Source of the DNA: Mannheimia indoligenes
Lineage (GTDB): Bacteria; Pseudomonadota; Gammaproteobacteria; Enterobacterales; Pasteurellaceae
Length of the DNA: 64,000 bases
Assembly: GCF_036880405.1 (NCBI RefSeq)
Contig: NZ_JBAJJM010000001.1
Span: 1 to 64,000, forward strand
Direction of reading: 5' to 3'
Within the stretch, counting starts at the first letter, position 1; each line of letters starts with the position of its first letter. The notes beneath the pieces were generated by a model. The model saw only the letters and a list, made by a program, of their open reading frames with translations. It made no database searches and was not told the DNA's origin. The position numbers and the translations under genes are program-made. This document shows, one piece after another, positions 24,424 through 33,555 of this stretch.

Positions 24424-26070
24424 ATGAAACTGAAACACCCTCAATGGCATTTATCTCAAATTAGCCTTATAGCCCTTGTTTCTCTCTATTTTACCATTGT
24501 TCTTAATATAGCTTTTTTCCGAGAAACCTTTAATCTTTATCAATTTACCGGAACAAATTCGGATTATTTTATTTATACCACACCTTTGGTACTTTTTGCC
24601 GTATTAAACATTGTATTGAACATACTGGCTTTACCTTTCATTCATAAAGTGATAGTGCCGTTATTGATCATCGTAAGTGCTGCGGTAAGCTATAATTCGA
24701 TCTTTTTTAATGTTTATTTTGATCGAGATATGCTTTCCAATGTGTTACAAACCAATATGGCTGAAAGTATTCGGATGCTAACACCTCGCTACCTTGCGTG
24801 GATTTTCTTCCTAGGTATTGTGCCGGCACTGGCTTATTTGAATGTGAAAGTTCGTTACCAAGTGTGGTGGAAAGAAATTTCCGTGCGAGTCGTAACAATT
24901 TTTGCCGCCGCATTGATCATTTTTGCCGTTGCTTGTCAGTATTATCAAGATTATGCCTCGTTTTTTCGTAATAACAAATACTTACCACACTTGATTGTAC
25001 CCTCTAATTTTGTTGCCGCGGGTGTGAGCAAAATCAAGCATAGTCGAATGGAAAATCGCCCTTTTGTTACCTTGGCTGAGGATGCCAAAATACAAAAGCC
25101 GGACCGTTATCGTCACGTTTCTGTGATTGTATTAGGTGAAACGACTCGAGCAATGAACTGGGGACTCAATGATTATGCACGCCAAACCACACCCAAAATG
25201 GCAGCTCGCCTTGCAAGCGGTGATAATTTAATTAATTTTCGCAATGTGAGTAGTTGCGGGACATCGACAGCAGTTTCCGTACCCTGCTTATTTTCATCAA
25301 TGACTCGTGAACAGTATGATGAAGTGACGGCAAAAAATCAGGATAATTTACTCGATATTCTTAACCGTGCCGGTGTGAATGTGGTATGGATTGAAAATAA
25401 TAGCGACAGCAAAACTGTTGCGGATCGACTTAAAGAAATCAATACATTCAGTGGCAATACCTCTTCACTTTGTACCAATGGCGAGTGTTTAGACGAAGTG
25501 ATGTTGCCAGAATTGGATAAAGCGTTAGCTGAAAATCCGGATAAAGATACGGTGATTGTGTTGCATACCATCGGCAGCCACGGACCAACTTACCACGAAC
25601 GTTATACCGAAAATGAACGCATTTTTACCCCCACTTGCGACACGAACGAAATTAACAAATGTAGTCGGGAAGAATTGGTCAATACCTATGACAACGGCAT
25701 TGTCTATTTAGATAAATTTCTCGATCAAGTTATTCAACGTCTGGAAGGGAGAAATGATTGGGAGAGTGCAGTGTATTATTTTTCCGATCACGGTGAGTCA
25801 TTAGGCGAAAATGGCATTTACTTGCATAGTACACCATACTCTCTTGCTCCAAGGGAACAAACTCAAGTTCCTATGATGATGTGGTTTTCTAAATCGTGGG
25901 CTCAAAACGAACCATTCGATCTAGAATGTATAAAACAAAATGCTGATGCAGCCTATTCGCATGATAACGTTTTCCACACGGTGTTTAGTTTGATGGATAT
26001 TGATATGAGCAAGCATAGTTTACCAGTTTATGATAAATCACTCGACATACTAGGGCGTTGCCATCGTTAG
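24424..26070 (+). CDS. eptA: Lipid A phosphoethanolamine transferase EptA
   Basis: A 548-residue inner-membrane enzyme that adds phosphoethanolamine to lipid A phosphates, lowering negative charge and polymyxin binding. Five N-terminal helices (about 10-172) anchor a periplasmic alkaline-phosphatase-fold domain. The zinc and nucleophile residues are in place: E239 (LGETTR), T280 in SSCGTSTAVSVPC, and D455-H456 in YYFSDHGESLGE. Several cysteines of the disulfide-rich domain are present (C279-context, C350, C355, C405, C413). It follows the two-component genes but has its own matched operator. Members of the family include MCR enzymes. Confidence 0.94.
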   Translation: MKLKHPQWHLSQISLIALVSLYFTIVLNIAFFRETFNLYQFTGTNSDYFIYTTPLVLFAVLNIVLNILALPFIHKVIVPLLIIVSAAVSYNSIFFNVYFDRDMLSNVLQTNMAESIRMLTPRYLAWIFFLGIVPALAYLNVKVRYQVWWKEISVRVVTIFAAALIIFAVACQYYQDYASFFRNNKYLPHLIVPSNFVAAGVSKIKHSRMENRPFVTLAEDAKIQKPDRYRHVSVIVLGETTRAMNWGLNDYARQTTPKMAARLASGDNLINFRNVSSCGTSTAVSVPCLFSSMTREQYDEVTAKNQDNLLDILNRAGVNVVWIENNSDSKTVADRLKEINTFSGNTSSLCTNGECLDEVMLPELDKALAENPDKDTVIVLHTIGSHGPTYHERYTENERIFTPTCDTNEINKCSREELVNTYDNGIVYLDKFLDQVIQRLEGRNDWESAVYYFSDHGESLGENGIYLHSTPYSLAPREQTQVPMMMWFSKSWAQNEPFDLECIKQNADAAYSHDNVFHTVFSLMDIDMSKHSLPVYDKSLDILGRCHR

Positions 26071-26082
26071 TAATAGAAGAAT

Positions 26083-26122
26083 AAAAATGCCTTTAACTTG
26101 TAAGGAGTTAAAGGCATTTTTT
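26083..26122 (+). terminator. Terminator of eptA
   Basis: A 16-bp stem (aaaaatgcctttaact / agttaaaggcattttt) with a 7-base loop ends in a T run. Confidence 0.92.
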
Positions 26123-26154
26123 ATGTATTTAAGATGGTGCTTTCGGTTTTATGT

Positions 26155-26448
26155 TTACCGCACCGCCATTTGGAATAAAATTACCTCAGCCTCGCAGCTA
26201 AATTCTATCCACATTTTCATCAGAAAACCGTCTGCAATTTGTGTGATTTCACTTTGAATTTCACAAGGTTCGCTTTCTACCGATTTTGCTTTTTGTGTGA
26301 AAAATTCGACCGCTTGTTGAGCGATTTCTTCACTGTCATAAACTGCTTCAAAGGCAATTTGGCGGTCTGCGTTATCTAACATAGAGTCGCCTTTCAGCTT
26401 GCACGTATTGTGTGCGTCAGCGGCTTTTTGTTGCATTGTTTTACTCAT
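26155..26448 (-). CDS. YfcZ/YiiS family protein (DUF406)
   Basis: A 97-residue acidic cytoplasmic protein. The segment NADRQIAFEAVYDSEEIAQQAVEFF and the following LEV-type beta region match the DUF406 family (YfcZ, YiiS), whose function is not known. It starts one base after the stop of the upstream flavin-dependent oxidoreductase gene, so the two share an operon. Conserved cysteines at about 17, 62 and 84 are visible but unexplained. Confidence 0.8.
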   Translation of the reverse strand: MSKTMQQKAADAHNTCKLKGDSMLDNADRQIAFEAVYDSEEIAQQAVEFFTQKAKSVESEPCEIQSEITQIADGFLMKMWIEFSCEAEVILFQMAVR

Positions 26449-26449
26449 A

Positions 26450-27490
26450 TTACACCCTATCTGAAATCTCTTTTAACCAGGTATAAGACTGATGTTGTTT
26501 TTGCTCATCGAAAATATAGCTTACTGCCATAATTTCATCAATTTCGATTCTCTCTTTTAACGTTTTGAGTTGTTGTTCAACACTCTCACGGCTGCCGATA
26601 AGTGAACACGCTGTCATTTGACTAACCACGGTTTTCTCTTGGTTGTACAACGCATTTTGTTGAAAAGCAACAGGTCCGAAATGCGGCACCATCTCAGCTT
26701 TCACAAAATTTTCCCAGACCTTTTCGTCAGACTCGACGGGTGGCTGCAAATTGTTCTGAGCGTTGGTTACTACATTTAAGAAAAACTGGGTTTGAGTAGT
26801 AGCAAGCTGTTCCGCCTCTTGATCGGTTTCAGCCACGATTGCATTCACACCTAAAATCACATAAGGTTTATCCAACACTTTAGACGGTTTGAAGTTTGAG
26901 CGGTAGATTCTCACCGCATCGTCCATAAAACGTGGGGCAAAATGCGAGGCAAAGGCATAAGGTAAGCCTCGCTCTGCGGCTAAATACGCACTTTCGGGGC
27001 TAGATCCTAGAATATAAAACGGCACATTTAGCCCTTGTGCAGGGTAAGCAGATACAGGGTTTGTGCCTTCAAAATAGCCTTTTAGTTCGCTGATTTCGTC
27101 AGGAAACGGCAAACTTTGTGCATTACGGCGTAAAGCAGTGGCAGTACGCATATCAGTACCCGGTGCACGCCCAAGCCCTAGTTCTACACGGTTAGGGTAG
27201 AGCGTTTCAAGTGTGCCGTACTGTTCTGCCACAATGTAAGGGCTGTGGTTAGGCAGCATTACGCCACCTGATCCCACTCTTAATGTTTCAGTGTGAGAAA
27301 GTGCGTGCTGAATGAGTAATTGTGTTGCCGAGCTGGCAAGGTTTTTCATATTATGATGTTCTGCAATCCAATAGCGTTCAATGCCGATCTTTTCTGCGTG
27401 TTTTGCTAATTTCACCATAGAATCGACCGCTTGTTTAGCGGTTTGCCCTTCACGAATAGGCACAAGATTTAGAATGGATAATTTTGTCAT
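26450..27490 (-). CDS. Luciferase-like (LLM class) flavin-dependent oxidoreductase
   Basis: A 346-residue TIM-barrel protein of the bacterial luciferase-like monooxygenase superfamily, similar to E. coli YhbW. Typical features include YWIAEHHNMKNLASSATQ near 40-57, VGSGGVMLPNHSPYIVAEQYGTLE-type core, and ELGLGRAPGTDMRTATALRR for FMN binding. The substrate is unknown. The ATG at 27490 has GGAAAG in front; an earlier in-frame ATG 12 bases upstream has no ribosome site. It is followed after one base by the DUF406 gene. Confidence 0.88.
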   Translation of the reverse strand: MTKLSILNLVPIREGQTAKQAVDSMVKLAKHAEKIGIERYWIAEHHNMKNLASSATQLLIQHALSHTETLRVGSGGVMLPNHSPYIVAEQYGTLETLYPNRVELGLGRAPGTDMRTATALRRNAQSLPFPDEISELKGYFEGTNPVSAYPAQGLNVPFYILGSSPESAYLAAERGLPYAFASHFAPRFMDDAVRIYRSNFKPSKVLDKPYVILGVNAIVAETDQEAEQLATTQTQFFLNVVTNAQNNLQPPVESDEKVWENFVKAEMVPHFGPVAFQQNALYNQEKTVVSQMTACSLIGSRESVEQQLKTLKERIEIDEIMAVSYIFDEQKQHQSYTWLKEISDRV

Positions 27491-27520
27491 AAGGCTTTCC
27501 AATTAAATGAGAGTGTAAAA

Positions 27521-27558
27521 TAAAAAAATGCCGAATAGGATTTACCTACTCAGCATTG
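27521..27558 (-). terminator. Terminator of dsbA
   Basis: On the minus strand aatgctgagtagg pairs with cctattcggcatt (two G-U pairs) and is followed by a run of seven T. Confidence 0.8.
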
Positions 27559-27586
27559 TAAAACCATACTCTCAATATGGGGACAA

Positions 27587-28225
27587 TTATTTTTTACTCA
27601 AGAAGATAATTGCATCAACATAACGTTGAATGAAATCATTCGTTGATGAAGAATCTGCAAAGCCTTCTAAATTCAATTGGTATTGACCATTTACGAAAAA
27701 TGCAGGCACACCACGAATTTGGAAGTCTTCCGCTAATTGAACTTGTTTATTCACCAAGCCATTTACTGCAAAGCTGTTAATGCCGCTATCAAACTGTTCA
27801 GCCGTAATGCCGTTTGCTAAAAATACCGCACGAATATCGTCCATTGATTTGAATGCATCTTTTTGTGCCCCTTCAAATAATGCAGTTTTTACTTTATCTT
27901 CAGCTCCTAATGCCATTGCTAATGCCCAAGCACGGGTTAAGTCTTCAGATTGGCGACCTAAGAAATTAACGTGATATTGCACTAATTTGGTGTCTTTTGG
28001 TAATTTTTCTTTAATTTGGCTTGGGATCTTGTAGCTTAATTCAAAATCATAGCAGTGCGGGCAGTAGAATGAGAAAAATTCCACCACTTCTTTTTGAGCC
28101 GATGGGGCTTTACGTACCTCAGTATATTCTTTCCCTGCGGTTGGATCAGCGGCGATTGCCGTTGAGTTAAATGCAAAAAGGGCAGAAAGTGCAACAAAAA
28201 CCGTTTTTAATGCCAATTTTTTCAT
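27587..28225 (-). CDS. dsbA: Periplasmic thiol:disulfide oxidoreductase DsbA
   Basis: A 212-residue exported protein. A signal peptide covers about 1-25 (cleavage after STAIA). The active site is C55-P-H-C58 in FFSFYCPHCYDFE, and the cis-proline loop is in IRGVPAFFVNG. It introduces disulfides into exported proteins and would be needed for the cysteine-rich EptA periplasmic domain. yihD lies upstream on the same strand and mobA is divergent, as in the E. coli yihD-dsbA neighbourhood. Confidence 0.95.
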   Translation of the reverse strand: MKKLALKTVFVALSALFAFNSTAIAADPTAGKEYTEVRKAPSAQKEVVEFFSFYCPHCYDFELSYKIPSQIKEKLPKDTKLVQYHVNFLGRQSEDLTRAWALAMALGAEDKVKTALFEGAQKDAFKSMDDIRAVFLANGITAEQFDSGINSFAVNGLVNKQVQLAEDFQIRGVPAFFVNGQYQLNLEGFADSSSTNDFIQRYVDAIIFLSKK

Positions 28226-28288
28226 AATGATTCCTTCAAAAAATGTTGATAAATATAAGTGCTAAACCAGCTAACGGATAAGACAACC

Positions 28289-28558
28289 TTAATCGTTTAA
28301 AATTCCACGTGCACGCAATAAAGCGGTTTTAAAATCATCTTCGTAATCTTTTTTGATGCCGGGAATAGGCTCAAGCTTATCTGCGTTTCGCATTTTTAGC
28401 TGATAAATTAAGACCTCATCGCTCAAGGCTTTAAAATTATCAGGCTCGCCTACTTCAATCGAAAGTTGCTGCAAAATATCAATGAGGTGTAAGTCAGGAT
28501 TTTTACGCCAATGTTCGCCAAGTAACTCTAATAATTCTTCCAAGCGTTTGCATTTCAT
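28289..28558 (-). CDS. yihD: YihD family protein (DUF1040)
   Basis: An 89-residue soluble helical protein whose full length, with LGEHWRKNPDLHLIDILQQLS and LSDEVLIYQLKMRN, matches E. coli YihD. The function is unknown. It is divergent from mobA and upstream of dsbA, the same neighbourhood as in E. coli (mob-yihD-rdoA-dsbA), except that rdoA (srkA) is missing between yihD and dsbA. Confidence 0.88.
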   Translation of the reverse strand: MKCKRLEELLELLGEHWRKNPDLHLIDILQQLSIEVGEPDNFKALSDEVLIYQLKMRNADKLEPIPGIKKDYEDDFKTALLRARGILND

Positions 28559-28645
28559 TGTTTGCCCCTTAAAAAATCTTGTTGGAAATTAAGCGAAATA
28601 ATATACTTTTGCTTTAGTTTTTGCAAAATTTTAAGGGATAAAGCT

Positions 28646-29728
28646 GTGAGTAAAATAATAGAAGAACGTATTTCAGCCGTGATTTTAGCCGGCGGTTTGG
28701 CTCGCCGAATGAATGGCGTGGAAAAAGGGTTGCAACTTTTTGATGGAAAACCGCTTATTTCACACATTTTAACCCGTCTTTCCCCACAAATTAGCGACAT
28801 TTGGCTGAATATAAACCGTTCTATTGAGCAATATCAGCAACTTTATCCTACAATCCCTTATTACCAAGATAGTTTGCCCGATTTTCAAGGTCCGCTAAGC
28901 GGAATGCTATCAGGCTTAGAGAAAATTGACAGCGACTATGTGCTCTTTGTGCCTTGTGATACACCTTTTATTCCAACGAAGTTATTGCAAAAATTACACA
29001 TTGCCTTACGTATTAACAACGCTCAAATTGCCTATGTTCACGATGGCGAGCGACCACACCCAACATTTGCATTGGTTCATCATTCGGTAAAAGAGGAATT
29101 GAGCCACTATTTAGCTTCAGGCGAACGCCGTCTGCTTTGGTTTTTCCAATCACAAAAAAGTGTGGCGGTGGATTTTTCTGAACAAAAATCCGCATTCACG
29201 AACGTGAATACATTGGAAGATTTAAACCGAGTAAGCCAATTTCCGGTGAAAACCCTTGCGATTACAGGCTACAGCGGCACGGGCAAAACTACCTTATTGG
29301 AAAAATTAATCCCAAAATTGACCGCTTGTGGCATTCGGGTTGGCTTGATTAAGCACTCCCACCATAATGTTGATGTGGATAAAAAAGGCAAAGACAGCTA
29401 CCGTCTACGTGAAGCAGGAGCAAATCCGACAATGATTGTGTGCGATGAACGTTGGGCGTTAATGACAGAAACCAAACAAGCGGTCGAATTTTCTCAATTA
29501 ATTGCAAAATTCAATCCGCAAGAGATCGATCTTGTTTTCGTGGAAGGCTTTAAACACGAAACTTTACCGAAAATTCAGCTCCACCGCAAAGAGATTGAAA
29601 AGCCATTGCCGGAGCTTGATAAGTGGACGATTGCTACCGCAACGGATTATTTTCTTGAGCGAGAGAATTTACTTGATATTAATGATGTGGAACAAATTAC
29701 TGAATTTATAAGAGGGTGGATTAGATAA
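28646..29728 (+). CDS. mobA: Fused MobA-MobB molybdenum cofactor guanylyltransferase/adaptor
   Basis: A 360-residue protein made of two parts. Residues 1-195 are MobA: ISAVILAGGLARRMNGVEKG is the nucleotidyltransferase signature, with PCDTPFI as the metal-binding motif. Residues 200-360 are MobB: KTLAITGYSGTGKTTLLEKLIP is a P-loop, with HSHHNVDVDKKGKDSYRLREAGA next. MobA attaches GMP to molybdopterin; MobB binds GTP and assists. In E. coli these are two genes (mobAB), so here they are joined in frame. The start is GTG, with AAGGGATA upstream; the longer frame from a TTG would overlap the yihD promoter. Confidence 0.92.
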   Translation: MSKIIEERISAVILAGGLARRMNGVEKGLQLFDGKPLISHILTRLSPQISDIWLNINRSIEQYQQLYPTIPYYQDSLPDFQGPLSGMLSGLEKIDSDYVLFVPCDTPFIPTKLLQKLHIALRINNAQIAYVHDGERPHPTFALVHHSVKEELSHYLASGERRLLWFFQSQKSVAVDFSEQKSAFTNVNTLEDLNRVSQFPVKTLAITGYSGTGKTTLLEKLIPKLTACGIRVGLIKHSHHNVDVDKKGKDSYRLREAGANPTMIVCDERWALMTETKQAVEFSQLIAKFNPQEIDLVFVEGFKHETLPKIQLHRKEIEKPLPELDKWTIATATDYFLERENLLDINDVEQITEFIRGWIR

Positions 29729-29731
29729 AAC

Positions 29732-29761
29732 TAAGGCGAACGTGATGTTCGCCTTTTGTTT
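29732..29761 (+). terminator. Terminator of mobA-mobB
   Basis: The stem aaggcgaac / gttcgcctt with a 5-base loop is followed by TTTTGTTT. It may also serve the convergent fbp. Confidence 0.88.
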
Positions 29762-29772
29762 CAGAGGGCGTT

Positions 29773-30777
29773 CTATTTTGCAAATTCTTGCATAAATTCG
29801 CCCGCTTGTTTCACCATTGAGCTTGAGCCAACAAAGAATGGCACACGTTGGTGTAACTCAGTTGGTTTAATATCCAAAATCGGATTAAAGCCGTCAGTTG
29901 CCATTCCGCCTGCTTGTTCCGCTAAGAAGGCGATTGGGTTGCATTCATAGAGTAAACGTAATTTGCCTTTCGGGTAAACGGTTGAAGTTGGATAAATGTA
30001 GATCCCGCCTTTTAATAAATTGCGGTGGAAGTCAGATACTAACGAGCCGATATAACGTGATGAATATGGGCGTTTAGTGGCTTCGTCCGTTTCTTGGCAA
30101 TATTTGATAAAGCGTTTTACCCCTTGAGGGAAGGTTACATATTGCCCTTCGTTGATAGAGTAATATTTTCCTTCTGTCGGCGTTTTGAGATCGGGATGAG
30201 AAAGAATAAATAAGCCGAGTGATGGATCGTAAGTAAAGCCATTCACCCCATTACCTGTGGTGTAAACCAACATTGTTGATGAGCCATAAGTAACATAACC
30301 GGCAGCAACTTGTTTACGCCCTTCTTGCAAGAAATCTTCTTTGGTTACAGGCGTACCAATTGGCGAAACACGGCGGTAGATCGAGAAGATCGTACCAACA
30401 GATACATTCACTTCAATGTTAGACGAACCATCAAGCGGATCCGTCATTAAAATATATTTTGCGTTGCGACCACGTTCCGTGTCAAATGCAACAAAGTCAT
30501 CATCTTCTTCTGAAGCAAAACCTGCTACGTCCTCACGGGCTAATAAGGCTTTTTTCATTGTTTCATTTGCGAAAACATCAAGCTTCATTTGAGCTTCGCC
30601 TTGCACGTTTTCAGAGCCTGCTGTGCCTAAAATATCTTGGCTTAATCCCGCACGGTTAATTTCACGGTGAATAATTTTTGCAGCTAAACGAATTGATGAC
30701 AAAATACCACTTAATTCACCTTTCGCTCCAGGGTATTCGGCTTGTTTTTCAATAATAAATTCGCCGAGCGTTTTCAT
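29773..30777 (-). CDS. fbp: Fructose-1,6-bisphosphatase class I
   Basis: A 334-residue gluconeogenic enzyme that hydrolyses fructose 1,6-bisphosphate. The metal and catalytic motif is MTDPLDGSSNIEVNVSVGTIFS, with GFASEEDD before it. The sugar-phosphate region GKLRLLYECNPIAFLAEQAGG is near the C-terminus. The length matches the E. coli enzyme (332). It is divergent from the mutarotase gene, and a consensus CRP site lies between them, 78 bases before the fbp start. Confidence 0.96.
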   Translation of the reverse strand: MKTLGEFIIEKQAEYPGAKGELSGILSSIRLAAKIIHREINRAGLSQDILGTAGSENVQGEAQMKLDVFANETMKKALLAREDVAGFASEEDDDFVAFDTERGRNAKYILMTDPLDGSSNIEVNVSVGTIFSIYRRVSPIGTPVTKEDFLQEGRKQVAAGYVTYGSSTMLVYTTGNGVNGFTYDPSLGLFILSHPDLKTPTEGKYYSINEGQYVTFPQGVKRFIKYCQETDEATKRPYSSRYIGSLVSDFHRNLLKGGIYIYPTSTVYPKGKLRLLYECNPIAFLAEQAGGMATDGFNPILDIKPTELHQRVPFFVGSSSMVKQAGEFMQEFAK

Positions 30778-30854
30778 AGTTTTCTCCTTGTCTATGTTAG
30801 AATATCACTATTATAGCGACTACCTAAAAGAGGTAGAAAATTAATGCTTAGTTT

Positions 30855-30870
30855 TGTGATCTCATTCACA
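30855..30870. promoter_or_regulatory. CRP site between fbp and the mutarotase gene
   Basis: TGTGA-TCTCAT-TCACA is a perfect match to the CRP core (TGTGA-N6-TCACA), with T-rich flanks. It lies 45 bases before the mutarotase start and could act on either gene. Confidence 0.75.
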
Positions 30871-30914
30871 TTTTTGTTGCTTTTCAATCATTTCACTCAT
30901 CAAAGGAATATATT

Positions 30915-31688
30915 ATGAACTTGAGCAATGAATTAAAATTAACCAAATATAATGAATTAGACGTGCTGGAAGTAAATCATAGTAAAGTCAAAGCCAAAAT
31001 TGCATTACAAGGAGCACAATTACTAAGTTGGCAGCCACATAATGCAAAGCAAGATGTATTGTGGTTAAGTGAGATTGAGCCTTTTAAAGTAGGCTCGGCT
31101 ATTCGGGGCGGTGTGCCGATTTGTTACCCTTGGTTTGGACCGGTAAAAGAACCTGCTCACGGTACGGCACGTATTCGAGAGTGGAATTTAGTTGAATATT
31201 CTTGTTCTAGTGAAAACGTTCGTTTAGTGTTCACTTTAGCACAGGAAGCCAGAATGGAGATGATTTTAGGCGAAACTTGCGAGCTACACTTTACCCATTT
31301 AGCCCAAGAGCCGGCACAGCTTGCATTACATACTTATTTTAATGTGGGCGATATTGAAAAAGTGGAAGTGCAAGGTTTGCCAATCCGTTGTTTTGATAAA
31401 TTAACTAATCAAAACGTTGAAGTGCCCTCTCCTCGCCGGATAGATCAAAACATAGACTGTATTTATGCGGCGAACCCAACGAATATCATTCAAGATTTCG
31501 CTTACCAAAGAGCCATTGTGATTGAACATAGTAATGCAACAGAAACGGTTTTATGGAACCCTTGGCATAAGCCAACAGGCGGAATGAGCGAAAATGCTTA
31601 TCAGAAAATGGTTTGTGTTGAAACTGCTCGTTTGAACACCTTACTCCAGCCACAGGAAGTCGTGAGTGTCAAAATTGCGGTTCAATAA
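30915..31688 (+). CDS. yeaD: D-hexose-6-phosphate mutarotase (YeaD-like)
   Basis: A 257-residue aldose 1-epimerase-fold protein. The core GSAIRGGVPICYPWFGP near residues 60-76 and AHGTARIREW match YeaD, which equilibrates the anomers of glucose-6-phosphate. VWNPWHKPTGGM-like sequence near the C-terminus (VLWNPWHKPTGGM) is also characteristic. It is divergent from fbp with a CRP site between, consistent with a sugar-phosphate role. An uptake-sequence hairpin ends the unit. Confidence 0.88.
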   Translation: MNLSNELKLTKYNELDVLEVNHSKVKAKIALQGAQLLSWQPHNAKQDVLWLSEIEPFKVGSAIRGGVPICYPWFGPVKEPAHGTARIREWNLVEYSCSSENVRLVFTLAQEARMEMILGETCELHFTHLAQEPAQLALHTYFNVGDIEKVEVQGLPIRCFDKLTNQNVEVPSPRRIDQNIDCIYAANPTNIIQDFAYQRAIVIEHSNATETVLWNPWHKPTGGMSENAYQKMVCVETARLNTLLQPQEVVSVKIAVQ

Positions 31689-31691
31689 ATT

Positions 31692-31740
31692 TACAAGCGG
31701 TTGTTTTTAGTAAAAAATTTACCAAAAACAACCACTTGTA
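31692..31740 (+). terminator. Uptake-sequence hairpin downstream of mutarotase gene
   Basis: ACAAGCGGTTGTTTTT pairs with AAAAACAACCACTTGT. One arm is a perfect uptake motif and the other has a single change (ACCACTTGT), which leaves one mismatch. Confidence 0.7.
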
Positions 31741-31814
31741 AAGTCTATAAATTTCTTTATTTTCAAGCTATAATAACGGATTACTATTTTAATCGATTGA
31801 GAATAATCAAAAAT

Positions 31815-32765
31815 ATGAACAGCAAAATTTTAGCAACGGGAAGTTATTTACCAAGTCAGGTGCGTACCAATGCTGATTTAGAAAAAATGGTGGACACCTC
31901 TGATGAGTGGATTGTTACTCGCTCGGGCATTCGTGAACGCCGTATTGCAAGAGCTGATGAAACCGTGGCTACAATGGGAGCAAAAGCGGCTCAACAAGCC
32001 TTAGAAATGGCAAAAATTGACGCTAATGAAATTGGTTTAATCGTAGTTGGTACAACTACCAATTCCCACGCTTATCCAAGTGCGGCTTGCCAAATTCAAG
32101 GCTTGCTAAATATTCAAGATGCGATTGCATTTGACGTGGCAGCTGCTTGCACGGGCTTTGTGTATGCGTTAAGTGTTGCCGATCAATTTGTGCGTAACGG
32201 GCAAGTGAAAAAAGCGTTAGTGATTGGTTCAGACATCAACTCCAGAATGTTAGATGAAACTGACCGCAGCACCGTTGTGTTATTTGGCGATGGAGCAGGT
32301 GCAGTTATTTTAGAAGCCAGCGAGGAGCAAGGGATTATTTCAACGCACTTACACGCTTCGCCGGATTTGGACAATAATCTTACCTTAAAAGGTCAAAAGC
32401 GTGGTGAAGAGCGTTCCGGCTTTATTGAAATGCAGGGCAACGCAACTTTCAAAATTGCAGTGAACCAACTTTCAAGCGTGGTAGAAGAAACGTTAGAAGC
32501 AAATAATTTACAAAAATCAGATCTTGATTGGCTCATTCCACATCAAGCAAATTTACGTATTATCACTGCAACGGCGAAAAAATTAGAGATGGAAATGGAC
32601 CAAGTGGTAGTAACCCTTGATAAATATGCCAACACCAGTGCTGCGACGGTGCCGGTAGCTCTTGATGAAGCGGTACGTGATGGTCGTGTAAAACGTGGTC
32701 AATTATTACTTCTCGAGGCTTTCGGCGGCGGCTGGACTTGGGGTTCTGCATTAGTGAAGTTTTAA
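31815..32765 (+). CDS. fabH: 3-oxoacyl-ACP synthase III
   Basis: A 316-residue condensing enzyme that starts fatty acid synthesis from acetyl-CoA and malonyl-ACP. The catalytic triad is C112 (AAACTGFVYALS), H243 (LIPHQANLRI) and N273 (KYANTSAA). The ATG at 31815 matches the family start MNSKILATGSYLP; an extension to a TTG would run through the upstream hairpin. trmB begins 9 bases after its stop. It is not beside plsX or acpP, unlike the common fab cluster. Confidence 0.95.
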   Translation: MNSKILATGSYLPSQVRTNADLEKMVDTSDEWIVTRSGIRERRIARADETVATMGAKAAQQALEMAKIDANEIGLIVVGTTTNSHAYPSAACQIQGLLNIQDAIAFDVAAACTGFVYALSVADQFVRNGQVKKALVIGSDINSRMLDETDRSTVVLFGDGAGAVILEASEEQGIISTHLHASPDLDNNLTLKGQKRGEERSGFIEMQGNATFKIAVNQLSSVVEETLEANNLQKSDLDWLIPHQANLRIITATAKKLEMEMDQVVVTLDKYANTSAATVPVALDEAVRDGRVKRGQLLLLEAFGGGWTWGSALVKF

Positions 32766-32774
32766 GGCGAGAAA

Positions 32775-33524
32775 ATGTCAGAAAAACAAACCTTTGCAGA
32801 TAAAAAACGTAAAACGGTTGAGCAAGCTGAATTTACCGAAGATGGTCGTTATTTAAGAAAAGTGCGTAGTTTCGTATTGCGTACCGGTCGCTTAAGCGAT
32901 TATCAACGTGATATGATGAACAACAACTGGGCGAATTTAGGGCTAGATTATCAACCAATCCCCTTTAATTTTGAACAGATTTTCGGCAATAATAACCCCG
33001 TTGTGCTAGAAATTGGTTTCGGAATGGGGAAATCGCTGGTTGAAATGGCGGAACAAAACCCAAATCGCAATTACATCGGCATAGAAGTTCACACACCGGG
33101 TGTTGGAGCTTGTATTGCTTATGCGTTAGAAAAAGGCGTGAAAAATCTGAGAGTGATTTGCCACGATGCAACGGAAATTCTGCGAGATAGTATCGCAGAT
33201 GGCTCATTAGGTGGTTTACAGCTCTATTTCCCGGACCCTTGGCAGAAAGCAAAACACCACAAACGTCGTATTGTTCAGCCTGAATTTATCACAAGAGTGA
33301 TTGAAAAATTAAGCCCAAACGGCTTTATTCATTTTGCAACCGATTGGGAAAATTACTCAGAGCATATGCTTGAAGTGTTACGCCAATTCGAGGATAAATT
33401 GCAAAATACATCACCGACCAATGATTTTATTCCACGCCCGGATTTCCGACCTTTAACCAAATTTGAAGAAAGAGGTCATAAACTAGGGCACGGTGTGTGG
33501 GATCTATATTTTGTTAAAAAATAA
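32775..33524 (+). CDS. trmB: tRNA (guanine-N7-)-methyltransferase
   Basis: A 249-residue SAM-dependent enzyme that makes m7G46 in tRNA. The SAM motif is VVLEIGFGMGKSLVEMA near 75-91, and LQLYFPDPWQKAKHHKRRI is the catalytic family signature. The C-terminal TKFEERGHKLGHGVWDLYF is also conserved. It follows fabH after 9 bases and precedes yggL, the usual trmB-yggL pair of gammaproteobacteria. Confidence 0.95.
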   Translation: MSEKQTFADKKRKTVEQAEFTEDGRYLRKVRSFVLRTGRLSDYQRDMMNNNWANLGLDYQPIPFNFEQIFGNNNPVVLEIGFGMGKSLVEMAEQNPNRNYIGIEVHTPGVGACIAYALEKGVKNLRVICHDATEILRDSIADGSLGGLQLYFPDPWQKAKHHKRRIVQPEFITRVIEKLSPNGFIHFATDWENYSEHMLEVLRQFEDKLQNTSPTNDFIPRPDFRPLTKFEERGHKLGHGVWDLYFVKK

Positions 33525-33555
33525 GTAACAGTTTACTTAATAGAGGAGAGAAAAA

